NCBI GenBank assembly: GCA_026075535.2
Contig: AP026545.1
Location: 6,944,001 to 7,008,000, forward strand
DNA: 64,000 nt
Source of the DNA: Tricholoma matsutake
Taxonomy: Eukaryota; Basidiomycota; Agaricomycetes; Agaricales; Tricholomataceae
Reading direction: 5' to 3'
Made by a program: the position numbers and the translations under genes. Under the pieces are notes generated by a model, which was not told the origin of the DNA, did not search any database, and worked only from the letters and a program-made list of their open reading frames with translations. Positions within the stretch are counted from its first letter, which is position 1. Each line of letters opens with the position of its first letter. Positions 32,801-42,650 of this stretch are shown piece by piece.

Positions 32801-33277
32801 CGTGTTGTGGTCTCTAGCCACTGTCTTCTGGACTCAGAAATTACAACCAACCCAACCTGGATTCCTGGATTGGACCACAGGGCTGTGAAAGCGAGGATCG
32901 TTGTGAAATTCATGGTCTGTGACCTCTCGGCTGCCTCCCCAACCCCGTTTGTTCTGTCCAGGCCCCTCCCACCATCTAGGATCAAATATCCATCAAAGGA
33001 TGATAAGTACAAGTTTGCTCTCTTCACTAACTCAGTGGACTCTTTAGTGGCATCAAACACTGTATCTTTTCAAACTGAAGTCACGAGCGATGAGTCCTAT
33101 ATTGAACGATACAATTTGCTGACCACTCTCATTGAACAGGCTGCAGATAACACCTTTGGACGGAATAAGCCCTACAGGTTTGTTGAGAGGAAGATCACGT
33201 CACCTCTCATTAGGGAGCTAGTCACCGCCATCAGACACCTTGGTGGAGCAATCTCACGATCCAAGGGCAACTCCTGA
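29873..33277 (+). CDS. LINE ORF1-endonuclease fusion, 1134 aa, open
   Basis: Starts MASAPSPSPIPVP at the first ATG after the CAA tract. A Pro-rich N-terminus is followed by an ORF1-like region and a coiled coil (about residues 360-420, MSLSRQIQELRGEVTVIRRQ). A Pro/Ser linker and a basic nuclear-type signal (AKKRKADG, about 548) come next. A strongly hydrophobic stretch (LLRYLLFFLLLSLL, about 735-748) precedes the APE-type endonuclease. That domain shows CALNTNGL, SETK (about 792), YAPCDPG, GDLNA (about 912), RGSIIDRVVV and GLDHRAV (about 1000), i.e. the residues expected for DNA nicking at the target. The frame ends just before RT. Fusion of ORF1 and endonuclease without a stop is unusual for LINEs with two ORFs. 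Confidence 0.85.
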   Translation: MASAPSPSPIPVPITPPPLTPNRSKPPFTPRTKKCGVARPTTPESDDCSEDDGALFSLALLPKGHQLVVRGVIPAPNETPTSTIKNLLAKLGSEHRYEDFVDFGIDVQPFSDHVSNISSACYIEISSCGKVEPCVDLLELVMDAIVEAKPEVEVRWSVSKKGKSDKRLSCRLLDLYLGVTDRSLIPPDHLPLIRAHIKKKGYKIASIFASFGGPQITFLLPSEADSLMALHFIEFPTNVSKEHACIEPLKEIPIHCPFELVIKGARDYDLLEGVLEKWIKKMVPHSLIETCTMTLNSDLIIFSMATWADTAKILRSVNSFRERFRDQLSTPRLLWDYNDDPLNKNSLGEQVVKGASQISGNVMSLSRQIQELRGEVTVIRRQQEDLVSNQSKMYEAISNLDLRMGQTQHALLIQGQEGALCSQICDEESRISSLHVAAMFSHGKEKEDFVKAIEEFGVSLANKRELLLKFSDQLAMVVGRPLLPSPSPLMSAPSQPPLPPSPVPSLTAPAASPPPPLVSPGPPFSPPASLPLSNMMSVSLPLSVGEPMSLAKKRKADGSQGPSASCVLRSAVPSLVINLPESVAQDAIMDLDDDLVSSYPTNSLLSLAVYVGIWLISDDSDEVSPMLTSILKLISDRDARLAQRRKLLLHGTAHCPIYITPIFPAFLSFDILDRVHVSASSCCEGPAVLPSLPSASCIDDLQVIIPVFPILAVPSFETPCLLYHALGSSSLLRYLLFFLLLSLLINSTVAMPTYAQSELSVCALNTNGLMSPVKLAYVGPLLMKIAPHFFALSETKTRTNAASNLPISNYEVFEEKAVLCAAPSHLAKWGIILGVQKDLQIVAHVPLNHEPLKGHVVCVDVVIPSLSSSSTSFIHRVFSVYAPCDPGADDLSLKFWPCLMDMVRESKTLWSLFGDLNATVASFERASDNTLARHTFNEFLRNTCGTDLWQCSTDHNRFIDWTCCSWHSTDRGSIIDRVVVSSHCLLDSEITTNPTWIPGLDHRAVKARIVVKFMVCDLSAASPTPFVLSRPLPPSRIKYPSKDDKYKFALFTNSVDSLVASNTVSFQTEVTSDESYIERYNLLTTLIEQAADNTFGRNKPYRFVERKITSPLIRELVTAIRHLGGAISRSKGNS

Positions 33278-36200
33278 CAAATGTCTTATGGCTCACAGAA
33301 GATACTTGATCGGTGCTCTGCAGAGTACATGCTTCTCAATGGGCCATGTTTCAAGTCAATCACTGAATACTTGGTCGATGCCAGATGTAGTTGCCACAAA
33401 GAACTCTATGCCACTAAGAAGGCCAAAATTCGCGAATGAGCTAGGCGCTACGACTTGGGTCGAATTAAGGGAGTACTGCTTGGTGGTTTGTCAAAGAAAC
33501 TGCTGTCTGGATCTGCAGCCTTTGTTCCCCTTCCAACGGTGGTCAACTCCAACTCTACTCCTGGCGTCATTTTGACTGACCCAGCTTCAGTTGCGGAAGA
33601 AACAAGATTGTATTTCACTGGGCTCTACAAACACTCTGCGCCTCCTGACAAGCCCAAACCATGGCTCACAACTCCCTCAGTCTCAATAGTCAAAGGACAT
33701 GTCATGGACGACCCTTTTGTCTGGCCAATTGCTGCAAATCTAGCGGACTTCTGTGCCATGCTTCATAAAGGTAATCCCCATCCTTCACCTGGTCCTGACG
33801 GATGGGAAAAGTGGTGTGTCAAGAATCTCTCTGACAAAGTTCTCCAACTTGTTCTTGATCTACATAATTATTCGGTCATTAACACGAGTTTCCCAGGAGA
33901 TATCAAAGACACTCACCTCACTTACTTTCATAAACGTGGAATATGCACTGACCTGTCGAACTGGAGAGGTCTCCTTATCTCTAACTTCCTAGCTAATTCA
34001 CCTATGACCTGGCTCAACTTCAAGCTCTCACCTTATGCCGCTTGGATGGGTATCATTCCTGAAACACAAGTTGCCACACAGCCTGGTGTACAAACTCGTG
34101 ATCTGATGAGTTTCCTCAGCGGTAGTGCTGTGCTTGGCCCGGCCTCAGGCCATGAGCCGAGCCAAGCTGGGCCCAAATAGGCCAAGCCAAGCCAGGCCAT
34201 GATGATGGCTTCATAGTGGCTTTGGCCTGGCTTGCATGTTTGAAAAGCCAAAGCCAGGCCGTCAGGCTGTGGCTTTTCAGTAAGCTATATCAGAGAGCTA
34301 TATTCTCAAATATACTACATGTAATTAGTACCATTGGATACATCAACACATGAAAATGTCATCATCAAACCTTACATAAAGTTGCAGCTATATAGTAGGT
34401 GCCATGCAACACTGATGTAATCAACATACTTGTTCCACATCAATATCATGATCAAACAATGGTAAACCAACTGTTATGCCCAGATCCTCGACCACCAGAG
34501 AATGTCAATAACAGCGACAAATGACCTTTATTATTATTCTTTATTGTCATTTGAACCCTAGGTATGTTCTTTTTTTCTTGTGTCTCTCATCTCAATCTGA
34601 GATAGCATTTTGGCCTGACTAGTGTGCAATGTACGATCAATCGGCTGGTAGGAAACATGTATGGAGCGCGATGTCTGGGTCAGCAAACAGGGATGGAGGA
34701 CAGTGACAACGGCTGACAAAAATATGGCAGGTGGGGAAAATGAGCACGGCACCAGGGACAATGGGAACAACAGGGAGCACGAGGGGGACAGGACAGCGGG
34801 GACACCACAAATCCACCACCACCAATGGACGATGACAATGATGCATGGAAGTCTATTGTTGTTTGGGCCCCAGGTGATTTTTTTGTGTTTTTATTTGTTA
34901 CTAACTAATAGTTTTCTCTTTGTTTTTATGTTCTATGCTACCCCCAACCCTGGCACCCCACCCAATGCACTGTAGGATGCACATCATCCCCCAGCACCAG
35001 ATCTGACAACACCGGGAGGATGGCCCAGCACCACCATCGCTGCGAGCAACTGTTCGCAGGGTGGATGGAGCTGGTGGTCCCACAATGATAGTGAATACCA
35101 ATGGCAATGGCATCAATGGCTATGGCTATGCCAACACCAGCACCCAAAGCCAGCACCAAGAACGACGCGAAGAATGACAGCACCCACCCCCACGCCAACA
35201 CCAACACCAATGTTGACAGGGTACTGCAGCCACACGACACCCAGCACCTGGCGACGGTGGCAAACACCACCACAGCCACTACAGCACCCCGACCCACTGC
35301 CACGAGCAACTTCTCGTGGGTGGAAGCGGGGAGCAACAGGGAGGGGAGGGGATTGAATCGAGGGGCGGCGGGGGACCAAACAAAAGGCCTCACACACAGA
35401 TTTTATTTTATTCTACCATCTCCTTTGTTAGTGGTATGTTCTATATGGTATACTAGTATTACCACACATGTTTATGATATGTAGTCCTCAAATTATCAAG
35501 TGCTGGAGTGTTGTATGCAAAAATTCATTTTTACATACAAAAGCCGCAGCCTGGGCCAAGCCAAGCCGGAGCCAAGCTGTGAATGGTGGCTTTGGCCTGG
35601 CCTGAGGTTTGAGGAAGCCAAAGCCGCCTCAAGCCACGCCAAAGCCGGGGCTTTCAGGCCAAGCTGGGCCGGAACAGCACTACTCAGCAGGCTGAAGACA
35701 TGGAGTCACTGTACAAAGACCCCTCTTTACCTCCTGAAGCAAGACCAGATGAAAGGTTTTGATTATCTTGTTCCCCAAGGCTTTTATGATGCATGTACTG
35801 CTTACAATTTACCACCTGCAATAGCAGAACTTGATTGTGCTGCTCAATCCTCTACACAATGTTTCCCTCGGATGGCCTTTGGCATCGCTGATCCTATTAT
35901 AGTTGAAGGTGTCACCAAGCAGGGTGGACCAATGTCACCGTTCAAGGCCATGATCACCACTAGCCTAGGACATCGCTATTTGGATGACTTAGCATCCTCC
36001 AACCTGGACTGTGTCATCATCCAGAGCACGTCCAAATTGGTAAATGACCCTCATCTCCCCGATGATGCTGCCTTGCTACGCTTCACTATCGCTGAAGCCA
36101 CAGATGACTCGTACATTGCAGCTCTAACCTTTTCAGCTCTTCAGCACTTTACTCTGGCCATGGAGCACTTCCAGTTCATGTATGGATGGCTGACCTCATG

Positions 36201-36435
36201 GGAGAAGACCACCCTACATGTTCTCAATAGCCCAAATGTACTACCGAAAACTCTCCCACTCAAGTCAATCTCCAATGTCCAGGGTATCGACCCATGGATG
36301 ATCACCAAGCATGAGGTTCCAGTATCAGCTAATGAGTTTAATTTCTTACGAACCCAGGTGGATGATCCCAAGACCCATTACTTGGAACTTGTGGACATCA
36401 TTGACTCCTTCTCCTTCCCCGCCTTCTCATTCTGA
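33278..36435 (+). pseudogene. LINE reverse transcriptase, interrupted by a hAT-like element
   Basis: After a frame break at 33277-33455 the RT reads GNPHPSPGPDGWEKW, LSNWRGLLISNFLA and up to TRDLMSFLSG at 34122. Past the 34123-35682 insertion it continues in the expected frame: LKTWSHCTKTPLYLLKQDQMKGFDYLVPQ, GVTKQGGPMSPFKAM, LGHRYLDDL and DDAALLRFTIAEATDDSY. KGFDYL and GGPMSP correspond to RT palm blocks. The frame stays open to 36435. Frame arithmetic (1560 + 8 bp removed) matches exactly. The polymerase copies element RNA at the nicked target site. Confidence 0.85.
34123..35682. mobile_element. Non-autonomous hAT-like element, 1560 bp, 8-bp TSD
   Basis: Ends TAGTGCTGT...ACAGCACTA, flanked by CTCAGCGG (34115-34122) and CTCAGCAG (35683-35690), one transition apart. 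Subterminal zones are packed with GGCCAAGCCAAGCC and GGCTTTGGCCTGG motifs. The interior (34560-35400) has the intron-like TTGGGCCCCAGGTGATTTTT stretch and two palindromes (35037, 35297) of the cargo module. No transposase is encoded. It disrupts the LINE RT. Confidence 0.9.
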
Positions 36436-37551
36436 ACACCCTTCACTCTCTTACACAAAATTGTATCACAGAACATTGTCTCCAGGTGTCGAGCACTACT
36501 CTCCCTCCAACTGATTCTCCATGATGATGCGATCAGATTGGACCAAAGAATCATGAAATGCATACATGCTAGTCTGTGATTTCCTTTCTGTCCTTTGTCT
36601 GCGCTATCGACCCTACCTCTAGCTTTTGGTGGTTTTGACTTTCCATCACTGGCGCACATCAATGCTGGTATTGCCATTGATGGTCTTGCATGGGATCTAA
36701 ACCACCATATCTTGGCCTATAGGATGATGGCTCTCATCACCCTAGCAGATTGGACTTGTCAGATCAACAGATGTGTATACCCTCTTGATCGCTTGGGCTT
36801 GAGAAGGACATTCACTCATTTCTTAGGCTCAATTCCTGCTGCATGGATCATCGCACAGGATCACATGTCTAAACTCAATCTTACTCTCTGCCAAACTGAT
36901 CAAAGCCATCTCCTCGAGGGACTTTGCTCTATTTCACATGCTTTATCACTCATCAAACCATCCGAGTCTGTCCTCCAAATGGAACACCCTAATGGCCACA
37001 CTATTCGTTCACTTCACTCCATGGGTTTCTGTTTGCTAAATCACATTGGTGGCTGGACAGTAAATTCCTCAAATCTCACCACCTTTATTGTTAGGGCCCT
37101 CCCACCTGGAAATTGGTCAAGTGCACAAAAGAAGAATTGGAACTTAATCAAAAACTTTTTCTCTCAGGCCCAGATTGGTGCACTTTACTCTGGTCCAGCT
37201 GACCTGCTACTCTCTCGTCCTCTTAGACAGCAACGAGCTGAGAATTCTATTCTATCCATTGCATCAGCTGACCTCTTCCCCCCCACTGAAGTATCCCTGG
37301 GTACCCAACTTTGGGGAACTGATGGTTCTATGATCCCTGCATCCACTGGCCCTCTAGATGACAAGTCAGTCACTTCTGCAATCATGGGCCCACACACCAT
37401 TGTCATGAAACTCCTTGGCCACAACATATCTATCCTCCATGGCAAGCTTATTGGAATCATTGGTGGTCTTGTTCTCTCAGATTCTCAGAATGACTCCACC
37501 GTGATATATACTGACTATCTCAACTCCACTAGACTCATCGACAACAGTTGA
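36436..37551 (+). pseudogene. LINE thumb/linker and RNase H domain
   Basis: A new frame from 36595 encodes PLAFGGFDFPSLAHINAG, typical of the post-RT region, then a linker. The RNase H domain reads LWGTDGSM (first catalytic Asp), HGKLIGIIGG and YTDYLNSTR (third Asp). In related LINEs the second block is HGEL; here Lys replaces the catalytic Glu, explicable by one G-to-A change, so activity would be lost. Stops at 36435 and 37551 separate it from neighbours. Confidence 0.75.
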
Positions 37552-38310
37552 ACTTCAGCTAACATTGATGCCCGTCTCCGACACATGAATGGTTGATCTT
37601 ACTATAAATGGATATTTCAACTCCTGGATTCACGACAGGCGACTATCCTTTATACAAAGGGTCACTTGGCTGAGTCATCTATCCCATCTGTTCTCAACGC
37701 ATCTGCAAACCACTATGCTTCCAAACCTCAAAACATCTGTCCCCACTTACATCATGCTCCTCTCCCCACTTTCTTCATGGACCATTTCACTTTTTTCACT
37801 TTGGCTGATGGGTGGATTGAGTCTAACATACATGGCTTTACTGACCTTTTGCTCTCAACCCAAAGCTCTCATGAACTGGAGCTTAACCATGGCCTTCGAT
37901 TAGTTCGTTCTGCCTATGACCCTACCCCTCCCCCATCATATCCATATTTATGCTCCCTATCTTGTTACTCTGCACTTGTTCAACTTTACTCGCGCTCAGG
38001 ACAGCTTCCCACAGTGACACATCTTCAATCCCGACATTTGATCGACTCCCATCAATGTCGTCTTGGCTGCATTGACATTCTGGAGGATGATCATCACATC
38101 TTCGTTGAATGCCCATATTTTGCTGAACTACAATCTAGCAGTCTCTCCACTGTGGTGGAATTCACAGAAGACAAGTGTCAGGATATGGTTGATAAGCACC
38201 TGCTGTCCCACGAAGTAGCGCAACACCTCATTATAGCAGCTAAGTCCCTTTTCTCTGATGACAGTGTTATATGGCCACTACACTGTTCTGCCTTCTACCT
38301 TGGCCAGATC
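37552..38310 (+). pseudogene. LINE C-terminal region, first part
   Basis: From 37666 the frame carries HLQSRHLIDSHQCRLGCID and EDDHHIFVECPYFAEL, a cysteine/histidine arrangement (CRLGC-x9-HHIFVEC) that resembles the zinc-finger-like end of RNase H-bearing LINEs. It runs to FYLGQI, where the Gypsy element begins. After removal of 38311-44357 and one 5-bp target copy it reads on as PDITKLLGFEQP. Confidence 0.75.
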
Positions 38311-38736
38311 TATAAGGGCAACCTAAGCCTCTAGCAAAGGGAAATCCGAAGTTAAAATTATACTACATAATACAGGCATTGGGGGCGCACCTAGCAAAGG
38401 GAAATCCGAAGAGAAAACTCTAAGGATCCCCTTTCTGATGCCCAGTATATGTGAAGACGACAAAAATCAAATATAACCTAAAAATAGAAAAAGGCGGAGA
38501 TAGGCGGATCAAGGCCGCCGAATGACATCATACCAAGGGGTATGTGTCGGAAGGGGTACTCCGCCTCTAAATATAAAAGTGTCAACATATACAAACATGA
38601 TAGCAAGGGAAAATTAGTAATAAAATCCGGAAAAATCATAGAAAATGAAGAATAGAAGGAAATGAGGTGGGGAAAAATATGGGACGAACATAAAAAATAG
38701 GAAAAACACACAGGGCACCCCCTTAGTCCCCTTACA
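38311..38736 (-). repeat. Gypsy 3' LTR
   Basis: 426 bp. It contains the internal direct repeat CTAGCAAAGGGAAATCCGAAG twice (about 38331 and 38392, plus-strand reading). A 77-codon frame here and in the other LTR is a shadow. Confidence 0.95.
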
Positions 38737-38831
38737 TCACCCCCTCTCTAAGATGCATCGCCCCGATGCACTCGAAATCGTATACGACCAAAGTCCGTGA
38801 CTTGAATGCGACGCGGTGCAGCAGTGTGCCG

Positions 38832-41800
38832 TCAGTGGAATTCCTTGATTAACCGAGGGGCATTTACGTCAGACTCTTCGACCCATGAGTTCTCCTCATA
38901 CCCATAACCCTTCCAATGTACCAAATACTGGAGTTTTCCTCGACGCAAATGGCTGTCCAAGATTGACTCGACTTCATATTGGGGTTCTCCCTCGATCACT
39001 GTAGGTGGTGGTGGTGGGTGTGAATGGCGTCCTGGGAACGGATCTGGGGGAGCTGGAAGCAATTTGACGACATGGAAGACGGGATGGAGTCTGGACATGG
39101 AGGCTGGGAGGCGTAGACGATAGGCATGTGTTCCAACGCACTTGACAATGGGGAAAGGTCCCAAGAAGCGATGAGCGAGTTTCTTGGATGGACGTGTAGT
39201 GGAGATGTCACTGGAGTCAAGATAAACTCGATCACCAACCTTGTACTGAGGGGTTGGGGAGTGGCGCTGGTTGTAAAATCGCGCCATGTCATCCTTCGCC
39301 TTTGCTAAGGCTGCCCTTGCCTCCTCCAAGCTATCCCTCATGCGTTCTGTGAACTCATTCACTGTCTCGATGTGTGAGGGAGTTTGGCGAGGTTCAAATC
39401 CCATGCGTGGATGTCGTCCAGTGTCTAAGAGGAAAGGGGTCTGTTGAGTGGAAGCATGGACATGGTTGTTGTATCCGAACTCGGCCAAAGGAAGGAGATC
39501 ATCCCAATTGTCCTGGCGTTCATTGACAAAGAGGCGGATGTACTGCTCCAGTTCCTGGTTGACTCGCTCCGTCTGGCCATCAGTTTGTGGGTGATAAGCA
39601 GTTGAAGCGAGGAGTTTGATCCCCAGGAGTCGGTACAGCTCACAAGTGAACTCTGCCATGAACTGAGGGCCACGATCCGAGAGGAAGGCACCAGGAAGTC
39701 CATGTAACTTCCACACATGGTGGAGGTAGAGTCGAGCAGCACCTAGGGCACTGACAGTGGTGTGAGTGGGGATGAAGTGAGCGCGTTTTCCCACTGAGTC
39801 AACTGTGCACATCACCGCATCAAACCCGTTTGACTCTGGCAATTCCACCACAAAGTCGACGCTGACGACATCCCAACGACTCTCTGGAACAGGAAGAGGG
39901 TGTAGCTCACCAATAGGCTTGCGACGAGGGACCTTGGTGCGTAAGCAAAGGTCACAAGTGCGACAATACTGACCAATGAGCCGTGACATTTGTGGCCACC
40001 AATAGTTCCGTGAGGTGAGCTCCAAGGTCTTCCAGCGTCCGGGGTGGCCAGCAATCTGTGAGTCATGGTGTTGGGATATGATGCGCTGGCGAAGGTCTGG
40101 GTCATTGGGAACATAGATGCGATCCCTGAAATACAACAAGTCCTCCTTTTCAGCCCACTCTGCCGCACGTAAGGAAAGGGTCGATCCCTTCCTCAGTTCT
40201 TTAACAGCTCGGGCGACAACATCCTCATGTAAACCGCTATGGTTTGCGCGACGAATGTCACGTAGAATGTCCCGCTCCTCGCCCTGGGGTACGATGCCTT
40301 CCAGTGCCCGAATGGTGAACAGGTCTGGCTGCAACAGCACAATGTTTTGGTTGTCACCGCTGCCATCCCCATGGTCTGCACGTCGGGATAGGGCATCGGT
40401 CTTCCCCATGCTGCGACCCGGACGGTGGTGCAAGGAGAAGTCGAATCTAGATAGATACAGGGACCAACGAGCTTGACAACGGTTCAATTTCTTGGCCGTC
40501 ATGAAGTACTCGAGGTTCTTGTGATCCGTCCAAATTTCCACCTTGTGTTGGGCACCCTCAAGGAAGTGTCGCCACTCCTCAAGTGCACGCATTATCGCCA
40601 ACATCTCCTTGTCATGGATCTCGTAGTTTCTCTCTACAGCACTAAGGCTTTTGGAGTAGAACGCAACAGGATGCCACTTCTGGTCCTCCGGAGACTGCTG
40701 AGACAACACAGCGCCCGTCGCAAAGTCAGAACTGTCGGCTTCTACACGAAAAGGACACGAATCGTCAGCAAAGGTAAGGATCGGAGTGGAAGTGACCATC
40801 TCCTTAAGCTTTTCGAACGCCTCCTGTTGTGCATTATCCCACCTCCATGCCTCCTTTCCTGTCAAGTCGAACAGCGGTCGTGCATGATGTGAGAAATCCT
40901 TGATAAAACGCCGATAAAAATTGATGAAGCCCAGGAAAGACTGCACCTCCTTCTTGTTCGTGGGCGTAGGCCAAGCTGTGACCCCATTTACCTTGATAGG
41001 ATCCATCTCCACTTGACCCTCCGAGATAATCAGGCCGAGGTACTCGATCTTGGTCCTTTCGAACTCGCATTTGTCCTGACGAAGGTAGAGTTTGTACCGT
41101 CGAAGTCGCTCTAGGACGAGGCGCGTGATGCGACGGTGCTCTTCAACCGTGCGAGTGAAGATGAGGATGTCGTCGAGATAGATGCAGACAACGCCTTCGA
41201 GGATGAGGTCATGGAAGATGTCGTTCATCATGGTCTGAAAGGTGGCAGGGCTATTAGTAAGGCCAAAGAACATGACAAGCGGTTCAAAAAGACCACGGTT
41301 GGTACGAAAGGCTGCCTTCCACTCATCTCCCTCCTTTATCCTCACATTATTATAGCCCCAACGGACATCGAGCTTGGTGAAGTATCGGGCTCCATGGAGC
41401 TGGTTTACGAGTTCGGAGATGAGGGGTAGTGGGTAGCGATTTTTGACCGTGATGTTGTTGAGTCTTCTGTAGTCTTGAACCGGTCGAAGTGAGCCATCCT
41501 TCTTCTTGACAAAGAAAAAGGGAGAGGCCATGGGTGACTTCGATGGTCGAATACGTCCAGAGGCCAGGTGCTCGTCGATGAACTGGTCAAGCTGCCGTTG
41601 TTCCTCCGGAGAGAGAGGATAGACCTTGCAGGATGAAGGGGTTGCGCCGGGGGTGAGTTCGATCGCGTGATCCCATGGCTTACGCCCAGGAAGAGAGTCG
41701 AATGACTCCTTGGAGAACACGTCTTCAAACTCATGGAGATGAGGGAGTAAGGAGTTAGTAAAGGATTTAGCAGCATTGTTTTTGTGGAAGGCCTCGGCGA

Positions 41801-42650
41801 GGCGTTGGGATATGTTCGATGTGGCACACACCTCATGCGACGAGCGAATCGCAGTGTAGAAGATCCGATCACCCTCCTCCACTTCCTCTGGGTCCTCATC
41901 ATCATCATCCGAGTCCGGCATTAGATCAGGAACCCCTTCCAATTCCACTTCAGGTATAGGCAGGGGTCCAGCACGACACTTCTGAGTTCGTCGTATTGCC
42001 GCCTTCTGTCCACGACGTTCTTGCCTGGCTTCTGTGAAACACGTCCGACAGCGGGATGGACATCGGCTCATGGTAACCTCCCCGGTGCGCCAGTCGACCT
42101 CTGGGTTATGGTCTCGAAGCCATGGATATCCCAAAATCGCCTTTTGCTTTCCTAATTGAGTGACAGCAAAAAGGGCACGCTCACTATGATCTTTGTAACG
42201 GAGAACCAGGTCTGCAACCTCTCGGATGGCACCAGCTTCATTTGGGGATCCATCCACGTTATATACAGGTATCGGACGTGAGAGTGAGCGAGTATTTAGA
42301 CGATGTTGTTGTACCAGATGGGAATCGATGAAGAGACCAGTCGCACCAGAGTCCAGGAGCGCAGAAACACCGAGTATCTGTCCAGTGTCGGTCGTCTGCA
42401 GTTTGATGGCTAGGTTTAAGGAATGTGCAGAGGGAGTGGATGCCACAATATACTTGCGTGGTAGTTTACGCTCCCATGATTTAATTTTGGGACGTGGAGT
42501 AGAAGGAGAGATGGGGAGAGCAGGTACGTCTTTAGCCAACTTCGAAGGGTCAGAGAGGGGAGCAGTCACAGAAATGGATTCATTCTCCAGGGATTCAACT
42601 GACAAGACTTCAAAGCGGTTATGGACAGGCAGTGAGGGCGTACGATTCAC
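38832..42650 (-). CDS. Gypsy pol polyprotein (protease, RT, RNase H, integrase, chromodomain), 1272 aa
   Basis: Open throughout. Protease LLDSGATG (about residue 100); RT with KKKDGSLRPVQDYRRLNN and YLDDILIF (about 390 and 480); RNase H FRVEADSSDFATG, HDKEMLAI and WTDHKNLEYF (620-730); integrase zinc finger HPGRWKTLELT...CRTCDLC (about 870); DDE core with VDFVVELP, SDRGPQF and YHPQTDGQTERVN. The C-terminal chromodomain has EVESILDSHLRRGKLQYLVHWKGYG and ENSWVEE (about 1215-1260). Chromodomains guide integration to heterochromatin marks in known chromoviruses. The frame overlaps gag by 4 bp in the -1 frame (gag TGA at 42649-42647, pol open before it), so pol is probably made by -1 frameshifting. 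The GTG given as first codon is not a real start. Confidence 0.95.
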   Translation of the reverse strand: MNRTPSLPVHNRFEVLSVESLENESISVTAPLSDPSKLAKDVPALPISPSTPRPKIKSWERKLPRKYIVASTPSAHSLNLAIKLQTTDTGQILGVSALLDSGATGLFIDSHLVQQHRLNTRSLSRPIPVYNVDGSPNEAGAIREVADLVLRYKDHSERALFAVTQLGKQKAILGYPWLRDHNPEVDWRTGEVTMSRCPSRCRTCFTEARQERRGQKAAIRRTQKCRAGPLPIPEVELEGVPDLMPDSDDDDEDPEEVEEGDRIFYTAIRSSHEVCATSNISQRLAEAFHKNNAAKSFTNSLLPHLHEFEDVFSKESFDSLPGRKPWDHAIELTPGATPSSCKVYPLSPEEQRQLDQFIDEHLASGRIRPSKSPMASPFFFVKKKDGSLRPVQDYRRLNNITVKNRYPLPLISELVNQLHGARYFTKLDVRWGYNNVRIKEGDEWKAAFRTNRGLFEPLVMFFGLTNSPATFQTMMNDIFHDLILEGVVCIYLDDILIFTRTVEEHRRITRLVLERLRRYKLYLRQDKCEFERTKIEYLGLIISEGQVEMDPIKVNGVTAWPTPTNKKEVQSFLGFINFYRRFIKDFSHHARPLFDLTGKEAWRWDNAQQEAFEKLKEMVTSTPILTFADDSCPFRVEADSSDFATGAVLSQQSPEDQKWHPVAFYSKSLSAVERNYEIHDKEMLAIMRALEEWRHFLEGAQHKVEIWTDHKNLEYFMTAKKLNRCQARWSLYLSRFDFSLHHRPGRSMGKTDALSRRADHGDGSGDNQNIVLLQPDLFTIRALEGIVPQGEERDILRDIRRANHSGLHEDVVARAVKELRKGSTLSLRAAEWAEKEDLLYFRDRIYVPNDPDLRQRIISQHHDSQIAGHPGRWKTLELTSRNYWWPQMSRLIGQYCRTCDLCLRTKVPRRKPIGELHPLPVPESRWDVVSVDFVVELPESNGFDAVMCTVDSVGKRAHFIPTHTTVSALGAARLYLHHVWKLHGLPGAFLSDRGPQFMAEFTCELYRLLGIKLLASTAYHPQTDGQTERVNQELEQYIRLFVNERQDNWDDLLPLAEFGYNNHVHASTQQTPFLLDTGRHPRMGFEPRQTPSHIETVNEFTERMRDSLEEARAALAKAKDDMARFYNQRHSPTPQYKVGDRVYLDSSDISTTRPSKKLAHRFLGPFPIVKCVGTHAYRLRLPASMSRLHPVFHVVKLLPAPPDPFPGRHSHPPPPPTVIEGEPQYEVESILDSHLRRGKLQYLVHWKGYGYEENSWVEESDVNAPRLIKEFH

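Noticed and set aside
38478..38711. 77-codon frame repeated at 44099-44332
   Set aside because: It is present twice only because it lies in both LTRs of the Gypsy element.
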